From contig NZ_CAKUBT010000002.1 in assembly GCF_934643285.1 (NCBI RefSeq), positions 124,001 to 188,000 of the forward strand: DNA of 64,000 nucleotides, written 5' to 3'. This DNA is from an uncultured Ellagibacter sp. (GTDB lineage Bacteria; Actinomycetota; Coriobacteriia; Coriobacteriales; Eggerthellaceae). Within the stretch, counting starts at the first letter, position 1. Every line of letters begins with the position of its first letter. Under the pieces are notes generated by a model. That model was not told where the DNA came from, made no database searches, and worked only from the letters and a program-made list of their open reading frames with translations. A program made the position numbers and the translations under genes. Shown here piece by piece: positions 1-9,425 of the stretch.

Positions 1-19
1 ATTATTCGAAGGGAACGAT

Positions 20-1060
20 GTGCCGAAACTTGAGGGAACAGATCCGGGGAGAAGAATCTCCCTGCGCGAAGATTTCGTCATCATGGCTCTTGCCGTGATT
101 TTGGTTGCCATCACGTCGGTCTCGCTTATGCTCGGCAAATTCCCCATCGAACCCCATGAGGCCATTTGCATGCTGCTTGGCCAGGTATTTCCCATCGACC
201 AGTTTTGGACGAACCAGCAGCAGACGCTGTTCTTCAACGTTCGCCTGCCGCGTATCCTGCTCGCGCTCATGGTGGGCTGCTGCCTTGCGGCCGCGGGCGC
301 GGCGTTCCAGGGAACCTTCCAAAATCCGCTCGTGTCGCCCGATATCCTGGGCGCGTCCCAAGGCGCCGCGCTTGGAGCCGCGATTGCCATCCTTTTGGGA
401 GCGAGCGCGTTCGCCACAAGCCTGTTCGCGTTCTGCTTCGCTATCGCGACGGTGTTTCTCGTGCTGCTCATATCGAGCCGGGCGAAGGGGAACCGCATCC
501 TTGTCGTGGTGCTCGCAGGCGTTATGGTGAGCTCGCTGTTCCAGGCGGGCGTCTCGTTCACCAAACTGATCGCAGACCCCACCGACCAGCTTCCCGCTAT
601 CACGTATTGGCTGATGGGAAGTTTGACAAGCGCCAAGATGTCCGACGTTACGCTGGTCGCTGCCCCGATGATCATCGGGTGCGTCGTGCTGTTCGCCATG
701 CGCTGGCGCATCAACATCCTTACCATGGGCGACGACGAGGCCGCCACGATGGGCGTGAACGCCAAGCGGATGCGCGTCGTCGTTCTGCTTGCGGCCACTC
801 TTGTCACCGCGTCGAGCGTGGCGGTGTCGGGCATGGTGGGCTGGGTCGGCCTGGTCATTCCGCATCTGTGCCGCATGCTCGTGGGCTGCGACTATCGCAA
901 GCTTTTGCCGGCGAGCATGCTTATGGGCGCGAGCTTCCTTTTGCTTGTGGACGACATCGCGCGTCTTGTGGCCACGTCCGAGATTCCCATCGGCATCCTG
1001 ACCGCGTTCGTCGGCGCGCCGTTCTTCCTCTATCTCATCACGAGGGAGCGTAAGATTTGA
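20..1060 (+). CDS. FecCD-family ABC transporter permease (iron-siderophore/haem/corrinoid type)
   Basis: A 346-residue integral membrane protein of the FecCD/BtuC permease family, which forms the channel of binding-protein-dependent importers for metal chelates. It has the expected length and a series of hydrophobic segments. It also shows family motifs: RLPRILLALMVG, AAAGAAFQGTFQNPLVSPDILG near residues 75-120, and GWVGLVIPHLCR around residue 275. The chosen start is GTG at base 20 with AAGGG at bases 9-13. An ATG at base 18 is in another frame. The 3' end overlaps the ATPase gene by 4 bases, so translation is probably coupled. The substrate cannot be told from sequence; a ferric siderophore, haem or a corrinoid are all possible. 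Confidence 0.9.
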   Translation: MPKLEGTDPGRRISLREDFVIMALAVILVAITSVSLMLGKFPIEPHEAICMLLGQVFPIDQFWTNQQQTLFFNVRLPRILLALMVGCCLAAAGAAFQGTFQNPLVSPDILGASQGAALGAAIAILLGASAFATSLFAFCFAIATVFLVLLISSRAKGNRILVVVLAGVMVSSLFQAGVSFTKLIADPTDQLPAITYWLMGSLTSAKMSDVTLVAAPMIIGCVVLFAMRWRINILTMGDDEAATMGVNAKRMRVVVLLAATLVTASSVAVSGMVGWVGLVIPHLCRMLVGCDYRKLLPASMLMGASFLLLVDDIARLVATSEIPIGILTAFVGAPFFLYLITRERKI

Positions 1061-1842
1061 GTATAGATATCGAACATGTGAGCTTCTCCTACGGGAAACA
1101 TCAGGTGCTGCGCGACGTGAATGCGAGCATTCCGGACGGCGTGCTCGTGAACGTGCTTGGGCCCAACGGCGTGGGCAAGTCGACGTTGTTTCGCTGCATC
1201 CTGTGCCTGAACAGCGATTACGAGGGAGTCATTCGCGTAAACGGCAAGGACTTGCGCGATCTTTCGGTGCGCGAGCGCGCGCGGGAGATTTCCTATATCC
1301 CCCAAACCCATGCGCCTGTGTACAACTACAAGGTGCGCGACGTCGTGCTTATGAGCACGGGCGCCGATGTGGGAATATTCGGGACGCCTGGCCGCGAGCA
1401 GGTCGAGCGGGCGGAACAAGCGCTCAAGCGCATCGGCATCGGGCATTTGGCGGATCGCATGTACACCCACATTTCCGGCGGAGAGCAGCAGCTCGTTCTG
1501 ATAGCCCGCGCGCTTGCCCAGAACGCGAAGACGATCGTGATGGACGAGCCCACGAGCGCGCTCGATTACGGCAACACCGTGCGCGTGCTGTCGTGCGTGA
1601 AGCAGCTTGCGCGCGAGGGACTTTCCATCGTGCAGTCGACTCATCAACCTGACCAGGCGTTTCTCTTTGCTGATAAGACTCTCGTGGTGTACGACGGCAC
1701 CGTCGAGGCGTACGGCGACCCAAAGGATGTGATCACCGCCGAGCTGGTGGGGCGCATCTACGGTGTGGATGTCGAGGTCAACTCACTATATGGCGACAAG
1801 GTGCGCGTATGCGTGCCTACTAGCGAAATCAGGGAAGAATAG
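1057..1842 (+). CDS. ABC transporter ATP-binding protein (FecE/BtuD type)
   Basis: A 261-residue nucleotide-binding subunit that would power the permease encoded just upstream. Walker A is GPNGVGKST near residue 36, the signature is ISGGEQQLVLIARAL (a variant of LSGGQ, as is common in FecE-like ATPases) and Walker B is TIVMDEPTSALD. The switch histidine is in the QSTHQPDQ stretch. The GTG-free start at 1057 (TTG) is set by the overlap with the permease stop and the N-terminal reading MSIDIEHVSFSYGKHQVL, which matches the family. The lipoprotein gene follows after 16 bases. Confidence 0.92.
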   Translation: MSIDIEHVSFSYGKHQVLRDVNASIPDGVLVNVLGPNGVGKSTLFRCILCLNSDYEGVIRVNGKDLRDLSVRERAREISYIPQTHAPVYNYKVRDVVLMSTGADVGIFGTPGREQVERAEQALKRIGIGHLADRMYTHISGGEQQLVLIARALAQNAKTIVMDEPTSALDYGNTVRVLSCVKQLAREGLSIVQSTHQPDQAFLFADKTLVVYDGTVEAYGDPKDVITAELVGRIYGVDVEVNSLYGDKVRVCVPTSEIREE

Positions 1843-1858
1843 GATGCAAGGAGGAAGA

Positions 1859-2998
1859 ATGGAGATGACGAAGAAGCGCGGCATCGGGTTCGCAATCGCG
1901 GCGACTGCGATGGCACTCGCGCTCGCTTTCTCGCTTGCCGGATGCTCCGGTGGGCAGAAGGAGTCAAGCGACCAGAAAAGCGATGCGCAGGCCGAGGCGC
2001 CGGCAACGCGCACCTTCACGGACTCACTCGGACGGGAAGTGGAGCTTCCCGCGCAGATCGATCGTGTGGCGGCTTCCGGCCCGCTCGCACAGAACGTGCT
2101 ATTGACGATCGCTCCCGAGAAGATGGTCGGCCTTGCAACGAAAATAGCTGACGACCAGGCAAAATACCTGGGTAGCGAATATGCGTCGCTCGACGTTTTC
2201 GGTCAGATTTACGGCAGCAAGGGCGACTTCAACAAAGAGGCCGTCGCTGCAGCCGACCCGCAGGTCGTGATCGACGTGGGCGAGGCGAAGGATGGAATGA
2301 AGGACGACCTCGATACGCTGCAGGAGCAGATTGGCATTCCCGTTGTCCACATCGCGGCGTCGCTCGATTCCTATGACAAGGCTTACACGATGCTCGGTGA
2401 GCTTCTGGGCACCACCGATCGCGCGAAGGAGCTTGCGGACTATTGCAAGAAGGCCTACGACGAGACCACTTCGGTGATGGCGGGTATTCCCGAGTCTGAG
2501 CGCGCGAACGTGCTTTACTGCGTGGGCGACTCCGGCCTCAACATCATCGCGAAGGGCGCTTACCAGGGAGGCGTCGTCGACATGTGCGCCAACAACATCG
2601 GCGTCGTCGAGAAAGCGACCGGTTCGGGCACGGGCAACGAGGTGAGCTTCGAGCAGATCGCCAACTGGAACCCCGGCGTCATCCTGTTCGCCACGAACGG
2701 CAAGGATGCGGGCGATTTCTACGAGGCCGCTGGTAACGATCCGACCTGGGCTTCCCTCGAGGCTATTCAGAGCGGCTCGTACTATCAGGTACCGAAGACG
2801 CCCTACAACTGGCTGTCGAGCCCGCCGTCGGTGAACCAGGTGCTCGGCATGCAGTGGCTGCCCCGCGTGCTTTACCCGGGCAAGTTCTCCACGAGCGTGA
2901 CCGACGTGGCGAAGGATTACTACAAGACGTTCTACGGTTACGACCTTACCGATGCGGACATCGCCGAGCTTATGGCCCACGCCGTTCCGTCGAAGTAG
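1859..2998 (+). CDS. ABC transporter substrate-binding lipoprotein (FecB/BtuF-like, Peripla_BP_2)
   Basis: A secreted, lipid-anchored binding protein that would deliver a metal chelate to the preceding permease and ATPase. After a short basic N-terminus and a hydrophobic stretch it has the lipobox SLAGC, then a Ser/Gln/Glu-rich linker and a Peripla_BP_2 fold beginning FTDSLGREVELPAQIDRVAA. Other family-like segments are AAADPQVVIDVG and NWNPGVILFATNG. AAGGAGG at 1848-1854 fits ATG 1859 (gap 4) or ATG 1865 (gap 10). An in-frame ATG at 1844 lies before the Shine-Dalgarno sequence and is rejected. A hairpin terminator follows, so the three genes form one operon. Confidence 0.9.
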   Translation: MEMTKKRGIGFAIAATAMALALAFSLAGCSGGQKESSDQKSDAQAEAPATRTFTDSLGREVELPAQIDRVAASGPLAQNVLLTIAPEKMVGLATKIADDQAKYLGSEYASLDVFGQIYGSKGDFNKEAVAAADPQVVIDVGEAKDGMKDDLDTLQEQIGIPVVHIAASLDSYDKAYTMLGELLGTTDRAKELADYCKKAYDETTSVMAGIPESERANVLYCVGDSGLNIIAKGAYQGGVVDMCANNIGVVEKATGSGTGNEVSFEQIANWNPGVILFATNGKDAGDFYEAAGNDPTWASLEAIQSGSYYQVPKTPYNWLSSPPSVNQVLGMQWLPRVLYPGKFSTSVTDVAKDYYKTFYGYDLTDADIAELMAHAVPSK

Positions 2999-3030
2999 GT
3001 TTCAAGCTGCTCTTCGCGAGCGGTGATGTT

Positions 3031-3065
3031 CGGGCCCGAGCGCTTTGCCGCTTCGGGCCCGTTTT
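3031..3065 (+). terminator. Rho-independent terminator of the ABC importer operon
   Basis: The arms CGGGCCCGAGCG and CGCTTCGGGCCCG form a strong GC stem followed by TTTTA, 32 bases after the lipoprotein stop codon. It also separates this operon from the convergent NTPase gene. Confidence 0.8.
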
Positions 3066-3172
3066 ATGTTGTGGGATAGTGCGGAACGCGAATTGCTCGC
3101 TTGGCCTGCGCGCCAGGTACGCCCCGCATCTGGCGGGGTCGCGTGGCGGACGTGGTGGGCGCGCCCCCGCGC

Positions 3173-3784
3173 TTAGCGGGCCGCCTCGAATGCGCGGCGG
3201 ATCGCCTCTTCCGCATCTTGTGTGGGACTTATGAGCGCGGGGTCGCCCCATGCGGGTGCGAACCGTTCGCGCGCCAGGTCGACCAGCGCGTCGCGCACCA
3301 CGATGAGCGCGTGGGGGAAGGCAGGGTTGGGGCCCTCGTCGAGCAGGGCGAGCGCGCTTGTGAGCCCCTGATTCCGCATGAGCTCGAGACGCCCGAGCTC
3401 GTCGACGACGAGCAGGCTTTGGCGTCCGTTGGGGTGGATGCTGGAGGCGATGAGGTCGAAATGGGCATTCACCTGCACTATCGCATCGTCGGAGATTTCC
3501 CATCCCAGCTGCATCTGCGCGCTTTGGCTGTTCGGGTCGAACGTTCCCTCGACCTGCGCCAGGTCGCGCCTGCGGGCGAAGGGAATGCGTTCGCCTTGCG
3601 GTAGGAGCAGGTTGTCGATTCCGAGCTTCTCGAACCCGTTGGCGTCGTCGTGTTCGGAGGGCACCCAAACGCCAGGCGCCACGACGCCCGCGCAGGGGAT
3701 GCCGTCGGAAGTGAGCTTTCGGCACGTGCTCTCGAGCCAGCGCGTCTTGCCTATCTGGATATCACCTGTCAGTATGAAAAGCAC
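3173..3784 (-). CDS. P-loop NTPase, THEP1/NTPase_1-like
   Basis: A 203-residue protein starting with a P loop (LTGDIQIGKTRW) immediately after a short beta strand. This is typical of the NTPase_1/THEP1 family of small nucleoside triphosphatases. A Walker-B-like LLVVDELGRLELM lies in the second half, again matching THEP1 (VIDEIGKMEL). The start is GTG at 3784, because AGGAGG sits a few bases upstream and the reading VLFILTGD puts the P loop at its usual N-terminal place. The longer frame back to 4099 would overlap menD and lacks a ribosome site. It is convergent with the ABC importer. The biological substrate is unknown. Confidence 0.75.
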   Translation of the reverse strand: MLFILTGDIQIGKTRWLESTCRKLTSDGIPCAGVVAPGVWVPSEHDDANGFEKLGIDNLLLPQGERIPFARRRDLAQVEGTFDPNSQSAQMQLGWEISDDAIVQVNAHFDLIASSIHPNGRQSLLVVDELGRLELMRNQGLTSALALLDEGPNPAFPHALIVVRDALVDLARERFAPAWGDPALISPTQDAEEAIRRAFEAAR

Positions 3785-3856
3785 GCCGACCTCCTCGCGT
3801 TTCCCTTTGCGTCGTCGTTGGCGAAAGTATACTTCTTCAAGGTCAATTATCGGCAT

Positions 3857-3884
3857 GCCCCGCGAAAAAATGCGGTCGCGGGGC
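3857..3884. promoter_or_regulatory. GC hairpin in the NTPase/menD divergent region
   Basis: Perfect 8-bp arms GCCCCGCG and CGCGGGGC enclose 12 bases, followed on the plus strand by TGTTTC. It lies about 50 bases before menD and could act as an attenuator or simply reflect local GC bias. Confidence 0.35.
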
Positions 3885-3932
3885 TGTTTCGCGCGGGCGC
3901 TTTCAGGCTCGGGCAAAGGAAGGTAATGCGAG

Positions 3933-5840
3933 ATGGCAGAGACATCTTCGGTACAGCAGGCTACGGCACTCGTCGTTTCGGCGTTTTTCGACGAGCTTGC
4001 ACGCTGGGGCGTTCGCGAGGTGGTGGTGAGTCCGGGTTCGCGCTCGACGGCGCTCGCCATGTGCGCGTACGAGCTCGGCAGGCGCGAGCCCGAGCGCATG
4101 ACTGTTTATGTGGACATCGACGAGCGCAGCGCCTCGTTCTTCGCGCTGGGGCTGGCGAAGGCGTCGGGTCGCCCCGTGGCGCTTGTGTGCACCTCGGGCA
4201 CGGCGCTCGCGAACTACTACCCCGCGGTGCTGGAAGCTGAGACCTCGCGCGTGCCGCTGATCGTGCTTTCGGGGGACAGGCCTCCTCACCTGCAGGGACT
4301 TGGCGCGCCGCAAACGTGCGACCAGGTGAAGGCCTACAGCGACCACGTGCGCCGCTTCATCCAGATGCCTCTTGCGGAGGACTCGCCCCGCGCGGTCGCC
4401 TTCGCGCGCCAGGCTGCTCGCGAGCTTGTCCTGGGCGCGCTTCCCGAGGGGTGTCTTCCCCTCGAAGGCGATGCCGTCGCCTCGCGCGCGTGTTCGCGCA
4501 TGGCGGGCCCCGTGCACGCGAACTTCCTCTTCGACGAGCCGCTGAAACCTGACTTTTCCACGCCCGGGGTCTTTTCGACGGGACGCAGTGCGCTCGATGG
4601 TGCGGGCGGCTTGGCGGGGACGGCGGGCATTGCCGGGCCCGAGGCCGCTGCCGTAAGCCGCCTTTCGGCAGCAGCGTGCGACCAAGTGAAGGCCTTAATC
4701 CGTGGGCGCCGTGCACTGGTGCTTGCGGGCGAGGGTACTTGCGAGAGCTTGGAAGAGGCGCGCGAGATGGCGGCATGGGCGAAGGCATACGGCTTACCTC
4801 TTCTAGCTGACCCGCTTTCGGGACTGCGCTCGCTTGGCAGCGAGGCGATCATCGACAACTATGACAACGTCTTCGGGCGTGACGATTTCCCCGCCCCGGA
4901 GGTGGTCATCCGCTTCGGGCGTTACCCCGTATCGAAGCGCTGCGTGCAGAAGCTTGCCGCGGCGCGTCCCATTGAGATTGTCGTAGACGCAGGTGAGACG
5001 CGCGATTTCAATGCGATGACCGACCTGTTCGTCGCTTGCACGCCGATTGATTTCGCGCGATCCTTGCTGGCGTGCGATTGCGATGTGCAGGCGAGCGCGG
5101 GCTTCTTTTCCGCGTGGCGCGAGGCGAACGCGGCCGAACGGGCACGCATCCTTTCGGTAGAGGAAGATTTGCGGCAGGGAGCGACGGGCGACGCTGCCGA
5201 CGAGGCCTGGGTCGCAGGAGGCGCCGATTCCGGTTCCGCCGTTACCCCTCGTCCCGAAGGCGCGTACGTGCGCGAGATTCTGAAGGCGGCGCCCGTGAGG
5301 TCGTGCTTGTTCTCCGCGAACTCGATGGCGATTCGCGCGATCGACACCTTCTACGTGAAAGGCGACAAGCCGCTTGCCGTGCTGTGCAACCGAGGGCTCA
5401 ACGGCATCGACGGCACGGTGTCGACCGCCCTTGGCGTCGCGCAGCATTTCGAGCAGACGACGTTCCTTACGGGGGATTTCACGTTGCAGCATGACTTGGG
5501 CGGGCTTGCGCTCCAGCGCGAAATCGCCCAGGTTGCGGCCGAGCACGGCAAGCCTGCTCCGAGCATCGTCGTGGTGCTGCTGAACAACAACGGCGGCGGC
5601 ATCTTCGAGATGCTCCCGCAGGCGTCGGATGAGCCGTACTTCGCGCGCCTGTTCTCGGCGCCGCAGGACGTCGATTTCTCCCACGCGGCGGCTGCCTTCA
5701 ACGTGCCTTATCGCAAAGTGGGCACTCCGAGCGAGTTTTCGCAGGTCTACGGGGAGATGCTCGGGACGCCGGGCATAAGCCTCATTGAAGTGAAGCTGCC
5801 GCTTTCTGGCCTCAAGGCCCGCTATCGAGCGTACCAATAG
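3933..5840 (+). CDS. menD: 2-succinyl-5-enolpyruvyl-6-hydroxy-3-cyclohexene-1-carboxylate synthase (MenD)
   Basis: A thiamine-diphosphate enzyme of menaquinone synthesis that joins isochorismate and 2-oxoglutarate. The 635-residue length is somewhat above the usual 550-580. MenD hallmarks are present: VVVSPGSRSTALAMCAYE near the N-terminus, DIDERSASFFALGLAKASG, the CTSGTALANYYPAVLEA loop, and NRGLNGIDGTVSTALG with the LNNNGGGIFEMLP cofactor-binding segment at the C-terminus. Extra length comes mainly from a Gly/Ala-rich insertion around residues 210-245 between the Pyr and middle domains. AAGGAAGG lies 8-15 bases before the ATG. The other men genes follow at 7.2-12.3 kb. Confidence 0.95.
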   Translation: MAETSSVQQATALVVSAFFDELARWGVREVVVSPGSRSTALAMCAYELGRREPERMTVYVDIDERSASFFALGLAKASGRPVALVCTSGTALANYYPAVLEAETSRVPLIVLSGDRPPHLQGLGAPQTCDQVKAYSDHVRRFIQMPLAEDSPRAVAFARQAARELVLGALPEGCLPLEGDAVASRACSRMAGPVHANFLFDEPLKPDFSTPGVFSTGRSALDGAGGLAGTAGIAGPEAAAVSRLSAAACDQVKALIRGRRALVLAGEGTCESLEEAREMAAWAKAYGLPLLADPLSGLRSLGSEAIIDNYDNVFGRDDFPAPEVVIRFGRYPVSKRCVQKLAAARPIEIVVDAGETRDFNAMTDLFVACTPIDFARSLLACDCDVQASAGFFSAWREANAAERARILSVEEDLRQGATGDAADEAWVAGGADSGSAVTPRPEGAYVREILKAAPVRSCLFSANSMAIRAIDTFYVKGDKPLAVLCNRGLNGIDGTVSTALGVAQHFEQTTFLTGDFTLQHDLGGLALQREIAQVAAEHGKPAPSIVVVLLNNNGGGIFEMLPQASDEPYFARLFSAPQDVDFSHAAAAFNVPYRKVGTPSEFSQVYGEMLGTPGISLIEVKLPLSGLKARYRAYQ

Positions 5841-6123
5841 GGTTGCGGGGGAGCCCTTCGGCTTGCGTCCCACATTGCTTTCGGCTCGTTCGCGCCTTGC
5901 GTTTGAGCTCTTGCGGGCAAGATAGGGCCCTTCGGCGGTGCCCACAAAGCGAGTTCCGCAGCGCAGTGAGGACTGTCTGAGCGACTGGGCACTGCCGAAG
6001 GGCCCCTCCCGCGGTTCGGTGTAACACCCGCAAAGCGAGTCCCGCAGCGCGAAGGGGACCGCCTCGGGCGACTGGGCACCGCCGAAGAGCCTCGCCTTGC
6101 GGAACTCGTGTTCGCGCCTTCCG
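5841..6123. repeat. Intergenic repeat element with long inverted arms and two imperfect tandem units
   Basis: The menD-nfo gap contains no gene but clear repeat structure. Two imperfect direct copies of a unit of about 60 bases lie 86 bases apart (from about 5943 and about 6029). They share CAAAGCGAG, CCGCAGCGC and GCGACTGGGCAC followed by GCCGAAG. The first unit is bounded by inverted arms: GGGCCCTTCGGCGGTGCC at about 5926-5943 and GGCACTGCCGAAGGGCCC at about 5987-6004, 17 of 18 matching. A variant of the same arm (GAGCCCTTCGGC) starts near 5850. This looks like a REP/BIME-type dispersed element. Confidence 0.55.
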
Positions 6124-6963
6124 TTATTCGTTTTCCCAAGCGGCGCGCAGGGCTGCGATCTCCTCGCCCCACCCCGAGAGCTTGTCGTTCGGGGTTTCCA
6201 GATAGAAGGGCAAATCGCGCAGCGCGGGGTGCTTCGTGACTGCCGAGAGCGCCTCGAAGCCGATGTGCCCCTCCCCGATGCGAGCATGGCGGTCCTTATG
6301 CGCGCCGCAAGGGTTCAGGCTGTCGTTCAGGTGGATGGCACGCAACCTGTCAAGCCCGATGATCTGGTCGAACTCGCGCACCACGCCGTCGAGGTCTCCC
6401 GCTATGTCGTAACCCGCGTCCCAAATATGGCAGGTGTCCAGACACACGCCCACGTGGTCGGACAGTTTCACGCCATCGATGATGCGCGCGATTTCCTCGA
6501 ACGTGCGCCCGACTTCGCTTCCCTTTCCCGCCATCGTCTCGAGCAAAAGCGTGGTCGCCTGGTCGGCGCGCAACGCCTCGTTGAGCGCGTCGACGATCAT
6601 TTCGATGCCGGTGTCGACGCCTTGCCCTGTATGGCTTCCCGGATGCATGTTGTAAAACTGACCAGGTGTTTCTTCCATTCGTACGAGGTCGTCCGTCAGC
6701 GTCGCGCGCGCAAACTCGCGCGTTTCGGGGCTCTTCGAGCACGGGTTGAGCGTATAGGGCGCGTGCGCCAGGATGCGCGTGATACCATGCGCCGCAGCGA
6801 ACTCGTGGAACGCGGTCATGTCGGCGGGGTCGATTGCCTTCGCCTTGCCCCCGCGCGGGTTGCGCGTGAAGAACTGGAACGTGTTCGCGTCAATCGAGAC
6901 GGCGTCTTTCGCCATCGCCAAAAAGCCCTTCGCGACCGATAAATGACATCCGATGGTAAGCAT
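6124..6963 (-). CDS. nfo: Endonuclease IV (AP endonuclease)
   Basis: A 279-residue zinc-dependent AP endonuclease of base-excision repair, the usual length for Nfo. Diagnostic stretches include IGCHLSVAKGF at the N-terminus, NTFQFFTRNPRG, HAPYTLNPCS, NMHPGSHTGQG, LLLETMAGKGSE, VGVCLDTCHIWDAGYD, HLNDSLNPCGAHKDRHARIGEG and FYLETPN. These supply the expected His/Glu/Asp zinc ligands. It is read away from the menH-like gene; both start next to outward-facing copies of a 23-base sequence. Confidence 0.95.
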   Translation of the reverse strand: MLTIGCHLSVAKGFLAMAKDAVSIDANTFQFFTRNPRGGKAKAIDPADMTAFHEFAAAHGITRILAHAPYTLNPCSKSPETREFARATLTDDLVRMEETPGQFYNMHPGSHTGQGVDTGIEMIVDALNEALRADQATTLLLETMAGKGSEVGRTFEEIARIIDGVKLSDHVGVCLDTCHIWDAGYDIAGDLDGVVREFDQIIGLDRLRAIHLNDSLNPCGAHKDRHARIGEGHIGFEALSAVTKHPALRDLPFYLETPNDKLSGWGEEIAALRAAWENE

Positions 6964-6989
6964 ATGCGTCCTTTCTACTGCTTCGCGAC

Positions 6990-7151
6990 ATTTTAGCTCG
7001 ATGTGCGTAGGTATTTCCGCGGCTTGCGAGCCTATCGCCGGGGTGCGGGCGAGTGTTTCTCTATAACGCCAGGTCAGAGAGGCGCGGTCTTTTCAGCCCT
7101 TCACATCTTCGGTCGCCCTCTCGCTAAAACCTACGCACATCGAGCTAAAAT
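6990..7151. promoter_or_regulatory. 23-bp perfect inverted repeat flanking the nfo/menH divergent intergenic region
   Basis: The arms at 6990-7012 and 7129-7151 are exact reverse complements (outward reading ACCTACGCACATCGAGC, then TAAAAT) with 116 bases between them. Each arm ends in a TAAAAT box just before one of the two divergent genes. They could be twin promoter/operator sites or the ends of a small non-coding insertion of about 162 bp. Confidence 0.6.
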
Positions 7152-7213
7152 ATTTCAGAGACGCGGTGCAATCGATCGAATCGCCGCATCGGGACAGAAG
7201 AGGGGCGTCGAAG

Positions 7214-8275
7214 GTGGCAAACGAGGTTCTGAAGAAGGGCGGCGAGGTGGCGAGCGAGGTTTTGGGAGAGACGCGCAGCTTCGATTTCGAGGGCATGCGT
7301 TTTGGCGTGAAGGTGTGGCGCGCTTCGGCGTCGGATGCGAGGGCGCATGGCACCTCGACGGTCCCGATCGTGCTCGTTCACGGCTTCGCGCAACAAGCTT
7401 CTACCTGGGACGATACGGCGCGGCTCCTTGCGGATGCGGGGGCTCGGTGCTTCGGCTTCGAGCTTGCGGGGCATGGGGCGGGCGCCTGCTCCGCTGGCGG
7501 CGACCCCGCGGAGCGCCCTGACTTCTTCGACCTGTGCTTCCAGGCGCGAGCGCTCCTTGCTTTTTGTAGGGTCGTTGCGCGCGACGCAGGTGTGGCGCCC
7601 GTTCTGGTTGGGTACTCCATGGGCGGGCGCGTGGCGCTTCGGGCGGCGTGTCTTGCTGCGGACGACCTGCGGGGCGGCGACCAGCTCAACCGCACTGCGC
7701 TCAGAAGCTCCGCAGCCATCGCTCCGCGCGGTCGAGATCGCCGCCTGGATGCGATCGCAGCCCTCATTCTCGAAAGCGCTGGTCTTGGGCCTGTCGACGA
7801 TGCCGCGCGCGAAGCGTTGCGTGAGCGCAATTTCGCCTGGGCGGCGCGCGTGCGAGGCGAAGGGGTGTCCGCTTTCATGAACTGGTGGGCGGGCCTGCCC
7901 TTATTCGAAAGTCAGCGCAACTTGGCCAATGACCAGCAAAAACGACTCCGGGTGGGCCGTCTTGCCAACGATGCGGAATCGCTTGCGCTCTCCTTCGAGC
8001 GAGCAGGCGCCCACGTGATGCCCCCAAAGCAGGAAACGATTCGCGCGCTTTGCGAGCTTTCGCGGCGCGGCATTCCCGTAAACTACCTGGCGGGGGAGCT
8101 CGACGCGAAATACTGCAAGGTTCTCGCCGACCTTCGCGCGGAATCCCAGGGCGCAATTTCGTGCCGCATTGTTCCCGCTGCCGGGCATAACGTCCACCTC
8201 GAGCAGCCCGAAGCGTTCGGCGCGATCCTGGAAGAAGTGGTCGAATCGTGCACTCCCGAACCCGCGGCCCCATGA
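7214..8275 (+). CDS. menH: Alpha/beta hydrolase, probable MenH (SHCHC synthase)
   Basis: An alpha/beta-hydrolase-fold protein. The oxyanion region is VPIVLVHGFAQQASTW, the nucleophile elbow is VGYSMGGRVALRA (Ser in GYSMGG) and the catalytic His is in AAGHNVHLEQPEAF near the C-terminus. These match MenH, which eliminates pyruvate from the MenD product. Its position between menD and menB supports that role. At about 353 residues it is longer than typical MenH (about 250), with an extra segment after the nucleophile elbow. GTG 7214 is preferred because AGAGG lies 10 bases upstream. An in-frame GTG at 7166 would add 16 residues. Confidence 0.65.
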   Translation: MANEVLKKGGEVASEVLGETRSFDFEGMRFGVKVWRASASDARAHGTSTVPIVLVHGFAQQASTWDDTARLLADAGARCFGFELAGHGAGACSAGGDPAERPDFFDLCFQARALLAFCRVVARDAGVAPVLVGYSMGGRVALRAACLAADDLRGGDQLNRTALRSSAAIAPRGRDRRLDAIAALILESAGLGPVDDAAREALRERNFAWAARVRGEGVSAFMNWWAGLPLFESQRNLANDQQKRLRVGRLANDAESLALSFERAGAHVMPPKQETIRALCELSRRGIPVNYLAGELDAKYCKVLADLRAESQGAISCRIVPAAGHNVHLEQPEAFGAILEEVVESCTPEPAAP

Positions 8276-8482
8276 CATACCTCGTCGCGGTATGATATAG
8301 AAACTTGCGAAACAGGAATCATTCGAAGCGAAAACGCAGAATCAAACATCGTCAATCGCCGGCATGGCGTCGTTTTCCCCTGAGTGCGAAATCGGCGTCG
8401 TGAAGCCGATGCCTCCGTTGCGGGGCGCGCCAACCGTTTCGCGTCCTGCAACGAATCAACGATATGCCACGAAAGGACAGCT

Positions 8483-9322
<840 letters not shown>

Positions 9323-9326
9323 AGCC

Positions 9327-9362
9327 AAGCGACCCGATGCCCTGCGTGTCGGGTCGCTTCCC
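9327..9362 (+). terminator. Hairpin between menB and menE-menC
   Basis: Perfect 11-bp arms AAGCGACCCGA (9327-9337) and TCGGGTCGCTT (9349-9359), but only a weak T-rich tail. It probably causes partial termination before the next gene. Confidence 0.55.
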
Positions 9363-9425
9363 ATTTCCTTTGTCCGCCCAAGTCGCTGATGCGGCGTCCG
9401 AAGAGAACAGTGGTCTGAACTCGCG

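Noticed and set aside
2..865. A 287-codon minus-strand frame at the window edge
   Set aside because: It is antisense to the FecCD permease; no motif and no start signal.
4803..6287. A 494-codon open frame on the minus strand
   Set aside because: It is antisense to menD and the intergenic repeat, has no ribosome site, and its composition is that of a GC-rich shadow frame.
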